The notes under the pieces are model-generated. The model saw only the letters and a program-made list of their open reading frames with translations. It was not told the origin of the DNA and ran no database searches. Below, in pieces: positions 10,479 through 19,841 of a stretch of 51,116 nt of DNA (position 1 is the stretch's first letter; the number at the start of each line of letters is the position of its first letter). Source of the stretch: Veillonella montpellierensis DSM 17217. Lineage in GTDB: Bacteria; Bacillota; Negativicutes; Veillonellales; Veillonellaceae. The stretch is taken from positions 1 through 51,116 of the forward strand of contig NZ_AUFY01000013.1 of the NCBI RefSeq assembly GCF_000426745.1, read 5' to 3'. A program made the position numbers and the translations under genes.

Positions 10479-12641
10479 TTATACTTTCGCATATTTTAAT
10501 CGTATTGCATTGCTCACTACGGTGACAGAACTAAATGCCATGGCAGTACCTGCTATCATAGGATTTAATATACCGAATGCCGCTAAAGGAATACCAATAC
10601 AATTAAAAATCAGTGCCCAAAACAAGTTTTCTTTAATATTCTTCATTGTTTTACGACTAATCTGTATAGCTTGTTCTAGGGCATGTAAATCATTACGCAC
10701 TAGTACAATATCAGCTGCTTCTAAAGCAATATCCGTACCACTACCAATAGCAAAGCCTATATTTGCAGTCGCTAAGGCCGGTGCATCATTAATACCATCG
10801 CCGACCATACCAACTCGTTTCCCCTCTGTTTGTAGTGCTAGCACTTTACTTGCCTTATCCTGTGGCAAGACTTCGGCCATAACATGAGAAATACCTGCTT
10901 GATCAGCAATATACTTGGCTGTACGTCGATTATCCCCCGTCAACATCCATACTTCAACACCTGATGCTTCCAATCGCTCTATAACCTCACGTGCCTCTGG
11001 TCGTAATACATCTTCTACTACCCACAAAGCAATCATCACACCATCTATCGCCATCAAAGAAACAGATGATCCTTGCTTTTCATAGTCATAGACTGTATTT
11101 TCTATGTTGTTTAATTGATAGCCTTGCTCCTTCATCCATCGCATATGACCGATTTGTACTCGTTGATTATCAATCACTCCTTCTACACCCTTACCTGGTA
11201 CATCTATAAAATGATTGACCCTAATAGTAGTCCTATCAAGCCTATGCCCTCTTTCTTTTCCAAAACGCACCATAGCATTCGCAATAGGATGCGAGGTTTG
11301 ACTTTCTAAGGCCATCATATATGCCATTGTATCTACTGATGTTGACGATAGGAGCTCATAGTCCGTAACTTGTAATGAACCTTGTGTTAATGTACCCGTT
11401 TTATCAAGTATCATCGCATCTAAGGTACCTGCTGTTTCAAGAAATTCGGCACTTTTAATTAAAATGCCATGGGTAGCGCCTAATCCAGTACCTACCATGA
11501 TAGAAGTAGGAGTAGCTAATCCCAATGCACAAGGACAAGCTATAACGAGAACTGATACAGCCGCAATGAGAGCAGTATTCACCGAACTACCTACGCCATA
11601 ATACCAAATCAATCCTACAACAACTGAAATGCTAATAACGGCGGGCACAAAATACGAGGCTACGATATCGGCGATTCGTTGCACCGAGGCCTTCGACGTT
11701 TGTGCTTCCTCCACAATCTTAATAATTTGCGATAACATCGTATCAAGCCCAATTTTATTGGCCTTCATCGTGAAAGCTCCGGTTACATTTATCGTACCAC
11801 CAATAACAGTATGGTCCCTCTCTTTTTCTACAGGCATACTTTCACCAGTTAACATAGATTCATCCACTGTTGAACGCCCCTCTGTTATCATTCCATCAAC
11901 TGGTATTTTTTCACCTGCTCGCACCTGCAAAGTATCGCCTACAACAACTTGATTTGTCGGAATATCTACCCATTGGTTGTCTCGCCACACATGTGCTATG
12001 GCAGGCTGTAGGGCTACTAATTTTTGCAAAGCTTCTGATGTACGGCCTTTGGCTATTTCTTCTAATAATTTACCCAACAAAATAAAAGTAATCAACCATG
12101 CTGTTGTTTCAAAATATAATTGAGGTATATGACATAACCAATTATAAATACTATAAAAATAAGCTACTGATGTACCTAATACGACAAGTACATCCATCGT
12201 TAAAGAACCACTTTTAATAGCACTCCAAGCACCTTTAAAAAAGACAGATCCTGATCCCCACAATGCAATACTTGCCAAAATCCATTCTACCCAAGCTGGT
12301 AACATAGACGTACGAAATAGCATGTGTAATACCATTGAGCCCATTAACAAACTAGCACAACATGCAGCCACAACCAATCGAATGATTTGTGATCGATAAT
12401 TGGTGGGCGTAATGTTATAACTTGAACTATCCGATTCAGAGGCCTCAAATCCAATCGCAGTAATAGCATGAATAACATCCTCTGGTTGTGTCATCGTATC
12501 ATCTGAAAAAGTAACCGTTCCTTTTTTTGTTAATAAATTAACTGTTACATCTTCTATTCCATCTAATCGGCTAACCACCGTTTCTACCCGTTTTACACAG
12601 GCAGCACAGTGCATACCTATAATATTGAATTCTCGTTTCAT
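10479..12641 (-). CDS. copA: Cu(+)-exporting P1B-type ATPase CopA
   Basis: A heavy-metal P-type ATPase of 720 residues. One N-terminal HMA domain carries GMHCAAC near residue 10. The actuator has [11 protein letters not shown], transmembrane helix 6 has the ion-binding CPCALG near 369, the phosphorylation motif DKTGT lies near 413, and [11 protein letters not shown] and [10 protein letters not shown] follow. The last helix carries [12 protein letters not shown], the MxxSS signature of Cu(+) exporters, so copper or silver export from the cytoplasm is likely. ATG 12641 is chosen over 12665 because a GAGAGG ribosome site precedes it and the HMA domain starts at once. No CsoR- or CopY-type regulator is adjacent. 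Confidence 0.93.
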   Translation of the reverse strand: MKREFNIIGMHCAACVKRVETVVSRLDGIEDVTVNLLTKKGTVTFSDDTMTQPEDVIHAITAIGFEASESDSSSYNITPTNYRSQIIRLVVAACCASLLMGSMVLHMLFRTSMLPAWVEWILASIALWGSGSVFFKGAWSAIKSGSLTMDVLVVLGTSVAYFYSIYNWLCHIPQLYFETTAWLITFILLGKLLEEIAKGRTSEALQKLVALQPAIAHVWRDNQWVDIPTNQVVVGDTLQVRAGEKIPVDGMITEGRSTVDESMLTGESMPVEKERDHTVIGGTINVTGAFTMKANKIGLDTMLSQIIKIVEEAQTSKASVQRIADIVASYFVPAVISISVVVGLIWYYGVGSSVNTALIAAVSVLVIACPCALGLATPTSIMVGTGLGATHGILIKSAEFLETAGTLDAMILDKTGTLTQGSLQVTDYELLSSTSVDTMAYMMALESQTSHPIANAMVRFGKERGHRLDRTTIRVNHFIDVPGKGVEGVIDNQRVQIGHMRWMKEQGYQLNNIENTVYDYEKQGSSVSLMAIDGVMIALWVVEDVLRPEAREVIERLEASGVEVWMLTGDNRRTAKYIADQAGISHVMAEVLPQDKASKVLALQTEGKRVGMVGDGINDAPALATANIGFAIGSGTDIALEAADIVLVRNDLHALEQAIQISRKTMKNIKENLFWALIFNCIGIPLAAFGILNPMIAGTAMAFSSVTVVSNAIRLKYAKV

Positions 12642-12903
12642 GATTATATCCTCTCTATATATCATATATCTACTAGCATTTCATATATCTATAATACACA
12701 TGACGCTAACTATACTATTCAAATAAGATTTATTCACTATATAGTAATGAACACTTAGTTTTATATACCTAATCATGCCCACTATATTGTGAATGAAAAT
12801 CAATTAATGTACTACTAGCATATACTCTCTAAAAATAGTTGTCAATTATCATACGATGTCTACAAATCTGCCCTAGTCTATATCATCAACAGTCACTATA
12901 CAT

Positions 12904-12911
12904 GGTATAAT
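12904..12911 (+). promoter_or_regulatory. Extended -10 promoter of the YigZ-family gene
   Basis: TGGTATAAT (extended -10; hexamer at 12906-12911) lies 15 nt before the AGGAGG of the downstream gene. No good -35 is seen, which suits an extended -10 promoter. Confidence 0.5.
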
Positions 12912-12938
12912 ACATGTAGATAAACGAGGAGGATGATA

Positions 12939-13622
12939 GTGAAAGCCATGTCAGTACAACAAACTACACACACTAATCACAAAACACAAGCAACGGATTA
13001 TATTTCCATTGCTCACGAATATCAATATGAATATACCATAGAAAAATCTAGATTTATTGCCACCTTGGTCCCTTGTCAAACAGAAAAAGATGCACAAGTG
13101 GCTATCAAAAGACTTGCTAAACACTATTGGGATGCTCGTCATAACTGTAGTGCCTATGCAATTGGACCCTGTCAAGAACAACAGCGGTCATCTGACGATG
13201 GAGAACCTTCTGGCACAGCAGGTAAACCTATGTTAGAGGTACTAAAAAAAACAGAAATCACCAATGTAGCCGTCGTAGTGACACGCTATTTTGGCGGTAT
13301 TAAATTAGGTGCTGGCGGTTTAATTCGGGCCTATTCTCATACGGTAGCAGAAGCGATTCGCCAAGCGCCTAAAGAATTGCATACAAAACGAGAAAAAATA
13401 GAGGCTTCTATTACGTATACATACTTAGGAACTACAGAACGCTATTTACAAGATCATGATTATACATACCATAAAGATTTTACAGATACCGTACAACTAA
13501 CCATATATATCGCTCCCCATGACTATGAGAAAGTCACTGATGATCTTATGAATATCACAAATGGCACCGTTACAATAACTCATCTAGGCAATACAGAGGC
13601 TATAGTACCTATTAAGGACTGA
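12939..13622 (+). CDS. YigZ/IMPACT family protein
   Basis: About 227 residues. The N-terminal IMPACT domain shows KSRFIATLVP, then RHNCSAYAIG, SDDGEPSGTAGKPML and VVVTRYFGGIKLGAGGLIRAY, all hallmarks of the UPF0029/YigZ family. A DUF1949-like ferredoxin-fold domain occupies the C-terminus. The biochemical function is unsettled; eukaryotic IMPACT affects translation control. The frame opens with ATG 12933 directly abutting AGGAGG; the GTG at 12939, 6 nt downstream, is the likelier start (ATG 12948 is also possible). It is transcribed alone, divergent from copA. Confidence 0.9.
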   Translation: MKAMSVQQTTHTNHKTQATDYISIAHEYQYEYTIEKSRFIATLVPCQTEKDAQVAIKRLAKHYWDARHNCSAYAIGPCQEQQRSSDDGEPSGTAGKPMLEVLKKTEITNVAVVVTRYFGGIKLGAGGLIRAYSHTVAEAIRQAPKELHTKREKIEASITYTYLGTTERYLQDHDYTYHKDFTDTVQLTIYIAPHDYEKVTDDLMNITNGTVTITHLGNTEAIVPIKD

Positions 13623-13877
13623 TGCACCATTATGTATATCATAACCATCCTCGCATCACTATATCGTCATATGACTCTCATTCTACTCTAGCCATATGAC
13701 AATATAACGAATTTCTCTTAGACCATACTTGCATCGATGTATATAATTTGCAGTAAATACAGCTAAAAAGCACAGTATGCTTTCATAGTTCATATAATGC
13801 ACATAATTATATGAAGTGGAACATATAGTGTTCAAGAATCAACGGTTCCACCCCATCTTATAGTTCGACACTGTCCA

Positions 13878-14705
13878 TTAATATAACTTATCCAATACAT
13901 CATCACTTATAGCAAAGGTATGTTCCACACCAGGATATTGACCTGTTTCTACTTGTTTTTTATATTCGATAAACGCATCCACCATCCTATCGCCTATATG
14001 GTCAAAGTATTTTACAAATTTAGGCGTAAATTCCGTAAACATACCTAATAAATCTTGATATACCAAAACTTGCCCATCTGTATCCGCTCCGGCACCAATA
14101 CCAATAGTCGGTATTGTCAGTACTTCTGTAATTCGTTTTGCTAATAGGGCTAGTACACATTCTAATACAATTGCAGCAGCTCCTGCTTGCTCAATTGCCT
14201 TTGCATCATCAATCATCTTTTGCGCTGCTTTTACTGTTTTTCCTTGTACTTTAAATCCGCCTAGCATATGAATCGATTGAGGTGTTAAACCAATATGACC
14301 TACTACTGGAATAGAGGCTTTTGTAATCGCTTCTATTTGAGGACACATATGAGATCCGCCCTCTAATTTCACTGCATCACAATGACCTTCTTTCATTAGA
14401 CGGCCCGCATTAACTACTGCATCATATACAGAAGATTGATAGGACATAAATGGCATATCTGCTACAATAAAAGCACTAGTAACGCCTCTTGTAACCGCCC
14501 TCGTATGATGAATCATATCTTCCATAGTAACCGATAAGGTATCATCATAGCCTAGTATAACCATGCCCAGTGAGTCTCCTACCAATATGGTCTGAATACC
14601 CGCTTTATCAACTAATTGTGCCGTAGAATAGTCATAAGCTGTTAGCATAGTGATTTTTTTACCCTCTCTCTTTTGTTGTTGTAGTGTTTGTACTGTGTGT
14701 TTCAT
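13878..14705 (-). CDS. panB: 3-methyl-2-oxobutanoate hydroxymethyltransferase PanB
   Basis: PanB makes ketopantoate from 2-oxoisovalerate and methylene-tetrahydrofolate, the first committed step of pantothenate and CoA synthesis. The 275 residues show the family blocks [27 protein letters not shown] (metal-binding Asp), [26 protein letters not shown] and [23 protein letters not shown] 14705 is preferred over an in-frame TTG at 14708 because AGGAG is 8 nt upstream. The start lies inside the 3' end of the preceding gene (47-bp overlap), indicating coupling. panC and panD are not nearby. Confidence 0.97.
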   Translation of the reverse strand: MKHTVQTLQQQKREGKKITMLTAYDYSTAQLVDKAGIQTILVGDSLGMVILGYDDTLSVTMEDMIHHTRAVTRGVTSAFIVADMPFMSYQSSVYDAVVNAGRLMKEGHCDAVKLEGGSHMCPQIEAITKASIPVVGHIGLTPQSIHMLGGFKVQGKTVKAAQKMIDDAKAIEQAGAAAIVLECVLALLAKRITEVLTIPTIGIGAGADTDGQVLVYQDLLGMFTEFTPKFVKYFDHIGDRMVDAFIEYKKQVETGQYPGVEHTFAISDDVLDKLY

Positions 14706-15636
14706 CAAGTATACTCCTTAATTGTGAATAATCTCGAGTGATATGTTTCTTCTCTGCTATGGCAATCAAAATCTTGGATAAGGATTGATACATAGACAAA
14801 CTATCATAAGCATGTGCAGTTTTTAGTGTATTTCTGCTAACATCATTAGAATCTCGTTTCTCCATACAGTCCTTAGGAAGCAAATGCAACTGTTGATCAT
14901 AATGTCGTAGTGCTTCTATATGAGAAAGAATCGTCTTACTGTCATTTCTTTCAATCGGCCCTGTCATGGCTTCTATAGATCCATATTCAGCTATCCGTTG
15001 TGCATTATCTATAAATAACTGATGTAATGCTTGTTGCGCTGTTTCGGAACTAAAATGACAGGCTTCTAACAACTGTGTAGATACATAATATAAACTATTG
15101 ACTAAGTTACTTCCTATCGTAGCAGCTGCATGATATAAACTTTTATCTGCCCTATCTATCCATTGATACGGATTTCCTAGCGTTTGTAATAACTGATCAA
15201 TTGCATATTTTTGACTTACATCTCCTTCTACTGTAAAAAATGCATTGTTCAATCCTTGCCACGATGTTGCTTTATCACTCATCGCATATAAAGGATGTAT
15301 CGAATAGGTATAAGCACCATATAAATGAGCATTAAAAAAAGCGGTCGATGGCATCGAACCGCTACAGTGGCATATATATTTATTTTTTATCGGTACATGT
15401 TGCATCAAATCCCATACATCAATAATACTATCATCAGGTACAGTTAGTACAAGTAAATCACAAGCATTCACTATATCTGAAAGCGAAGAAAAATAGGCAC
15501 TCTTTGTAAAAACAGCTGCCCATTGTGCAGAAATTATATGCTGACTATAATATCCTACTACTGTAAGACCTTTCTCAGTCATATATTTCCCCAAAGAACA
15601 ACCAACTTTTCCAGCGCCAATAAATCCAATATTCAT
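14659..15636 (-). CDS. Rossmann/DUF2520 oxidoreductase, probable PanG-type ketopantoate reductase
   Basis: 325 residues beginning [15 protein letters not shown], an NAD(P)-binding Rossmann glycine motif, followed by a DUF2520 helical domain (HCSGSMPS near 110, SIHPLYAM near 130, [17 protein letters not shown] near 185). This layout is that of the alternative ketopantoate reductase PanG described from Francisella and some Firmicutes; I rely on recall for that link. Overlap with panB supports the role: PanB makes ketopantoate, this enzyme would reduce it to pantoate. ATG 15636 has GGGGG 7 nt upstream and is preferred to TTG 15642. Alternative: a generic F420/NADP-type reductase. Confidence 0.75.
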   Translation of the reverse strand: MNIGFIGAGKVGCSLGKYMTEKGLTVVGYYSQHIISAQWAAVFTKSAYFSSLSDIVNACDLLVLTVPDDSIIDVWDLMQHVPIKNKYICHCSGSMPSTAFFNAHLYGAYTYSIHPLYAMSDKATSWQGLNNAFFTVEGDVSQKYAIDQLLQTLGNPYQWIDRADKSLYHAAATIGSNLVNSLYYVSTQLLEACHFSSETAQQALHQLFIDNAQRIAEYGSIEAMTGPIERNDSKTILSHIEALRHYDQQLHLLPKDCMEKRDSNDVSRNTLKTAHAYDSLSMYQSLSKILIAIAEKKHITRDYSQLRSILDETHSTNTTTTKERG

Positions 15637-15895
15637 AGGCAAGCCCCCTTTGTAGGACTTGTATCATCTACCGATATCTTCTCATAGAAGTGTAAAATAA
15701 ATCATATATGGTACAGTTTCATTTCGAATACTATCCACTTTCATTATACGTATTTAACAAAATATTACAACTAAAAATCTAGTCTAGCAATCATAGTCCT
15801 TTCATAACTGCTCATATCTAATCGTATATAATAAACCATCTTCATCACAAAGAACATAGTGACGCCGGAAACTTAGCGTGAGCATTCCCCAATAC

Positions 15896-15926
15896 AAAAA
15901 GGATCCTACATCAAGTAAGATCCTTC
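15896..15926 (-). terminator. Terminator of tRNA-Arg
   Basis: On the minus strand AAGGATC pairs with GATCCTT around a 12- to 14-nt loop and is followed by TTTTT, only a few bases after the CCA end of the tRNA. Confidence 0.75.
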
Positions 15927-15930
15927 GTTC

Positions 15931-16007
15931 TGGTGACCCAGGAGGGATTCGAACCCCCGGCCTTCTGATTCGTAGTCAGACGCTATATCCAGCTTAGCTA
16001 CTGAGTC
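15931..16007 (-). tRNA. tRNA-Arg (anticodon ACG)
   Basis: A complete 77-nt cloverleaf. The acceptor arms are GACTCAG and CTGGGTC (one G-U), the discriminator A is followed by an encoded CCA, and the T loop is GGTTCGAATCC. The anticodon stem TCTGA/TCAGA closes the loop CTACGAA, giving anticodon ACG. The wobble A would be converted to inosine by TadA to read CGN arginine codons. It stands alone between panG and the AraC gene, with its own promoter and terminator. Confidence 0.97.
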
Positions 16008-16031
16008 ATATGTCATATTTGGTACTTTCCT

Positions 16032-16061
16032 ATAATATCATATATTATACCCCTAATGCAA
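16032..16061 (-). promoter_or_regulatory. Promoter of tRNA-Arg
   Basis: On the minus strand TTGCAT (fwd 16056-16061) and TATTAT (fwd 16032-16037), spaced 18 nt, with TG just before the -10. The start would lie about 18 nt before the mature tRNA. A second TATAAT at fwd 16044-16049 could serve instead. Confidence 0.5.
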
Positions 16062-16130
16062 GTATTTTTTACTCTTATTTCATGAATTATAAAGTCACAG
16101 TCATAGAATCTACCATCTAAAACTATTCAG

Positions 16131-16174
16131 TATAAAAAGTTCTTAGTAGATTACACTACTAAGAACTTTTTATA
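16131..16174. terminator. Perfect 18-bp bidirectional terminator
   Basis: Arms 16131-16148 and 16157-16174 are exact complements around an 8-nt loop, with A-rich and T-rich flanks on either side so it can work in both directions. It follows the AraC gene stop at 16270 on the minus strand. Confidence 0.8.
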
Positions 16175-16241
16175 CTAATACAATTACAAAAGCATATAGT
16201 TATATTTTACTCTATCGAGATTGCATTTACTTCTCCAAATC

Positions 16242-16274
16242 AGTAATATTCGGATCCTATATACGAATATTACT
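16242..16274. repeat. 11-bp inverted repeat overlapping the stop of the AraC gene
   Basis: AGTAATATTCG at 16242-16252 and CGAATATTACT at 16264-16274 form a perfect stem with an 11-nt loop that includes the stop codon at 16270-16272. There is no T tract, so it is not an obvious terminator; a terminator lies about 70 nt further on. Confidence 0.6.
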
Positions 16275-17283
16275 CTTTATGAGATCTACGATATTCACTA
16301 GGTTTAACACCCATCACTTGTGCAAAAGCTACAGAAAATTTACTACCATTTTCATAGCCAACCTGTCGTGCTATTTCAACAATATTATCATTGCTTTTTA
16401 TTAATAAACTAGCTGCTCGTTGCATACGGTTTTGCTTAATAAATTGATACATCGTAATACCGTATACACCTTTAAAGCATTTTTTTAACGATGTCGATGG
16501 TATATGATATCGTAAGGCTATATCATCAATGGTTTCTTTATTCGTAATATGTTGCATTAATTCTTCATGAACTTGTTTTACAATATCTACTTGTTGTTTA
16601 TTATAACAGGAGCGAATAATATTAATTTCTGGTGCTGCACTATGTAATAAAACTAATAATTCTATTGCCTTAACACGATAATAGGAAGGAGCCAACTCTT
16701 TCGGTGCATCATAAAATGATGCAAAAGCTTGACTTAAATGCGATTCTAAGCGACTCACAACGCCATAATCACCTTCATGACAAAATCGATTACATAAGGC
16801 TCTTAAATCAAGCTTACCGGCTCCTAATATAGCATCAACAGCTGCTTGCGCCTTAGGCACATACACGGCTAACGAAACGCCTTGGTACTTAGATGATGGA
16901 AAATAGGAGCTATGTTGATACCCCTGTTGTCGTTTCCAACAGATAGTAATATCATTGGGATTTAAATATAAATATTTTCCATTCGTAAAGTCACATTCAA
17001 TTCTACCATCATGACAATAATAAATTTCAAACAACCCTTCCATAGGTTGTGCATGATGGGTAATTTCTTCTAATGATACATCTTGAAAAGTTAATTCAAT
17101 TCCCTCAAACAATTGATAACAAATTCGTTTAGCGTGACCTGTATCATTAACAAATTCATACATGCGACATGATTTATTAATGTCGTTAATAGTCACTTGA
17201 CTATCTTGCATAATATCTTTAATACGTCTTGGTCCCATTGTTTTAGGATTTTCCAATTGATCGATAGTTTCTAGATGATTCAT
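16270..17283 (-). CDS. AraC-family transcriptional regulator
   Basis: 337 residues. The C-terminal 100 form the paired AraC-type helix-turn-helix: IDDIALRYHIPSTSLKKCFK for the first motif, then IVEIARQVGYENGSKFSVAF ending with the usual G-x-x-PSEYRR. The N-terminal 220 residues resemble the large sensing domain of CRP/PchR-like AraC members, with no clear ligand motif. It lies 58 nt downstream of the LarA-family gene on the same strand and probably regulates that operon; the inducer may be a hydroxy acid. AAGGA lies about 9 nt before ATG 17283. Confidence 0.9.
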   Translation of the reverse strand: MNHLETIDQLENPKTMGPRRIKDIMQDSQVTINDINKSCRMYEFVNDTGHAKRICYQLFEGIELTFQDVSLEEITHHAQPMEGLFEIYYCHDGRIECDFTNGKYLYLNPNDITICWKRQQGYQHSSYFPSSKYQGVSLAVYVPKAQAAVDAILGAGKLDLRALCNRFCHEGDYGVVSRLESHLSQAFASFYDAPKELAPSYYRVKAIELLVLLHSAAPEINIIRSCYNKQQVDIVKQVHEELMQHITNKETIDDIALRYHIPSTSLKKCFKGVYGITMYQFIKQNRMQRAASLLIKSNDNIVEIARQVGYENGSKFSVAFAQVMGVKPSEYRRSHKE

Positions 17284-17341
17284 AACTAACTTCCTTTACA
17301 AGTATTATTAGTTATATACTACCAACAAATGATAACTAGTG

Positions 17342-18610
17342 TCAATTTTTACTTTTTACAATCGGTACCGTGTACGCACCATGAGGCATTAAAATAATAG
17401 GTGCATCACATCCCATCTTTTCATTTGCTCGATGTAAGGCTTCTTCCATAGAATGAACTGGAGAAAAAAAGGCTTCCTTAGCATACCTATCTGTCAGATT
17501 TGAAAGAAGTAAAAATTCAGCTTGTTTCATCAATCTAGTAACAGCATACGCTTTATGTCTTCCTATCTGAAAGTCTGCTCTCACAGAATCTTCAATGGCT
17601 TGAATAGAATGAAACCGCTGTATTGTTTCATCAAAAATAGCAGATCCAGACCCTTCTCGACACTCTGCCAATAAAATGATACACCCTCCAGGTTGTACAG
17701 CTTTTACAGCATTATCCATAGTCTTTTGTGTTTGATATATGTTAATATCCTTTGGATAGCCTCCTGTGCTAGCAATAACAATGGGGGCCCGTTCTTTAAT
17801 AACCACACCATTTTGTGCATCTACAAATTCACACGCCCGCTTATGAGCCGTTATATAATGGCCTGCAAAAATGCCTGTGAACTCATTATGTTCATTTAAC
17901 ACCACATTTAACAAAAACGTCGGCGGATGGAATGCAACGCCTTCTAGCTGATCTTCATAGATAGGATTTCCCTCTAACTGTCCTATAACAGCATTTTCGT
18001 GCAACATCAAACTATGATTTTTTCGTATTGTTTCATAAGAAGATATGCCTGGTAGAATAGCTTTTCTACCACCACCAAAACCAGCAAAAAAGTGATGTAC
18101 CACTGAACCAGTACAAATAATATGATCCGCTTCTACTGCACATCTATGTAAATGAACTGGTGTGCCAAAGGAAGTAGTCCCAACGTATACAAAATCACTA
18201 GTCTTAGTCGCATTAGAATTTACTAATCGAATTCGTTCACCTATCGTTTCACCAACTTCATGAATCATTTCTTCACGACTCATCTCTCGATGTGTGCCCA
18301 AGGCAAATAAAATTGTAATATGCTCATCAGAAATACCTATTTCATGTAAATATTGAATCAATAGGGGCATAAAAACATGTGTATTGGCCACGCGAGTTGC
18401 ATCATTAGCAATAATTGTAACCGTCTCATCTGGTCGTATTAATTCTTGTAACGGTTTCGCATCAATAGGATGATTAAGAGCCTTCAAAATTTCTTCTTCT
18501 GGATTGGTAATCACTGGTTGTTTCGTCATTTCTAGTTCTGCTACTACACGACTTTCATCCAACGCAAAATCTACATATGTACTACCATACGGAAATGAAT
18601 AAGTTTTCAT
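17342..18610 (-). CDS. larA: LarA-family nickel-dependent lactate racemase
   Basis: 422 residues matching the LarA (DUF2088) fold. LarA interconverts D- and L-lactate with a pincer nickel cofactor (NPN) tethered to a lysine. The residues used by Lactiplantibacillus LarA (H108, H174, K184, H200) appear here one position earlier: H107 in ALGTHRE, H173 in HHFFAGFGGG, K183 in GRKAILPG and H199 in RKNHS. An active racemase is therefore likely, although LarA relatives act on other 2-hydroxyacids too. The cofactor genes larB, larC and larE are not in the window. It sits between a TSUP-like permease upstream and an AraC regulator downstream, all on one strand. Confidence 0.88.
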   Translation of the reverse strand: MKTYSFPYGSTYVDFALDESRVVAELEMTKQPVITNPEEEILKALNHPIDAKPLQELIRPDETVTIIANDATRVANTHVFMPLLIQYLHEIGISDEHITILFALGTHREMSREEMIHEVGETIGERIRLVNSNATKTSDFVYVGTTSFGTPVHLHRCAVEADHIICTGSVVHHFFAGFGGGRKAILPGISSYETIRKNHSLMLHENAVIGQLEGNPIYEDQLEGVAFHPPTFLLNVVLNEHNEFTGIFAGHYITAHKRACEFVDAQNGVVIKERAPIVIASTGGYPKDINIYQTQKTMDNAVKAVQPGGCIILLAECREGSGSAIFDETIQRFHSIQAIEDSVRADFQIGRHKAYAVTRLMKQAEFLLLSNLTDRYAKEAFFSPVHSMEEALHRANEKMGCDAPIILMPHGAYTVPIVKSKN

Positions 18611-18698
18611 ACTAGTAAACTCCCTTAACAGGCTAATGCATCTACATATTTAATTCTATATAGTCCCACAGAAAATCTCATAGATACTACACACTATT

Positions 18699-19631
18699 CT
18701 ACATAACTGGTTGATTAAAAATAGTTGTAATACCACTAAATCCAGTAGGCATAGGTGATACTAAGTATAAACATATAACGGCTAATACTGCTATGGCTAT
18801 CGCCAAATAAGAAAATGTACCTCGTTTTGGAAATTCATAGAGTCCTATGATTCGAATTGTTAGCGCTGCACCAATAGCAGCAGCAAAAGCCGGTAAAGAG
18901 AATTGCCCTTCATCAGCATAGACATAGATAATGCCCACAAATGAAGCTACTACCGTAACCAATGGCATCATTGTATCCATTGCTTGTGGTATATAACGAC
19001 GTAATGCCTTTGGATAACGCGATGCTTCTACGCCAAATACGCCAAATAGTATATGACCGATTGACCAAATATAGGTCCACCATGTCTGGCACATAGATCG
19101 ATGTTTACTGCTATACCAAGCAAACCAAGTAATAAGTAGTATAGCCACGCCTACTAATCCAAAATATACTGTATCTGGAATATACCTCACTAAAACGACG
19201 CCAAGTAATGTAGTGATAGCAGCTAACACACTATGAATGATGACTTGACTCTTGTCTGGTTGTTCCTGTATAGGTAAACGTTTATATAGAGCACCACCTA
19301 ATTCAACAATAAAATAAGCTACAAATAAAACGATAGACAAAGCAGGAGAGAAAAAGGCTATCCCAATCATAATAAGAATAGGAATAATAAGCGCCCACCC
19401 TTTAAAAAACAATAACTGTTTAAAATCAAGTCGTACGTCTTGTGTTTCTACGGTGAAATTATTATACAACACAAACAAAAACATAAATGACACGACTTCA
19501 ATCGGTGTAGCACCCAAACATAATATAGTTGGCACCAATACCATCGACATGGCTACCCCCGATAGTTTTGACAATAGAGCTGCTCCAATGCCAGCCAAAA
19601 AAAATGGTAATAATAGAACAAGTAACTCCAT
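18699..19631 (-). CDS. TauE/SafE (TSUP)-like membrane permease
   Basis: 310 residues with 8-9 hydrophobic segments. The N-terminal helix run carries LLSKLSGVAMSMVLVPTIL and GATPIEVVSFMFL, similar to the repeated half-motif of the TauE/SafE sulfite/organic-anion exporter family; a second half around 225-300 (LPAFAAAIGAALTIRIIG) would be the duplicated unit. The substrate is unknown. Leading an operon with LarA and AraC suggests an organic acid such as lactate or another hydroxy acid, which is inference. AGGAG precedes ATG 19631. Confidence 0.65.
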   Translation of the reverse strand: MELLVLLLPFFLAGIGAALLSKLSGVAMSMVLVPTILCLGATPIEVVSFMFLFVLYNNFTVETQDVRLDFKQLLFFKGWALIIPILIMIGIAFFSPALSIVLFVAYFIVELGGALYKRLPIQEQPDKSQVIIHSVLAAITTLLGVVLVRYIPDTVYFGLVGVAILLITWFAWYSSKHRSMCQTWWTYIWSIGHILFGVFGVEASRYPKALRRYIPQAMDTMMPLVTVVASFVGIIYVYADEGQFSLPAFAAAIGAALTIRIIGLYEFPKRGTFSYLAIAIAVLAVICLYLVSPMPTGFSGITTIFNQPVM

Positions 19632-19677
19632 ACTACTAACTCCTAACTACATAGATTACTATTATCCATACATCTAG

Positions 19678-19715
19678 TCATGATCTTGTAAAATCATGAT
19701 ATTGTACTTATTATA
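19678..19715 (-). promoter_or_regulatory. Possible promoter and operator of the permease-larA-araC operon
   Basis: A minus-strand TATAAT (fwd 19710-19715) puts the start near 19703. Immediately downstream TCATGAT and ATCATGA (19678-19702) form a 7-bp dyad with an 11-nt centre covering about +1 to +25, a typical repressor position. No clear -35. Confidence 0.35.
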
Positions 19716-19841
19716 TCATATCGTCAGAAGTATAATAGGATCTCCTATAATGAAAGCATTAAGCATCATATACTGAAAGTATAATTATTCTATATGTAAC
19801 ATATCACTTCTATGGCTACCATGTAACAACATGTTTATATT

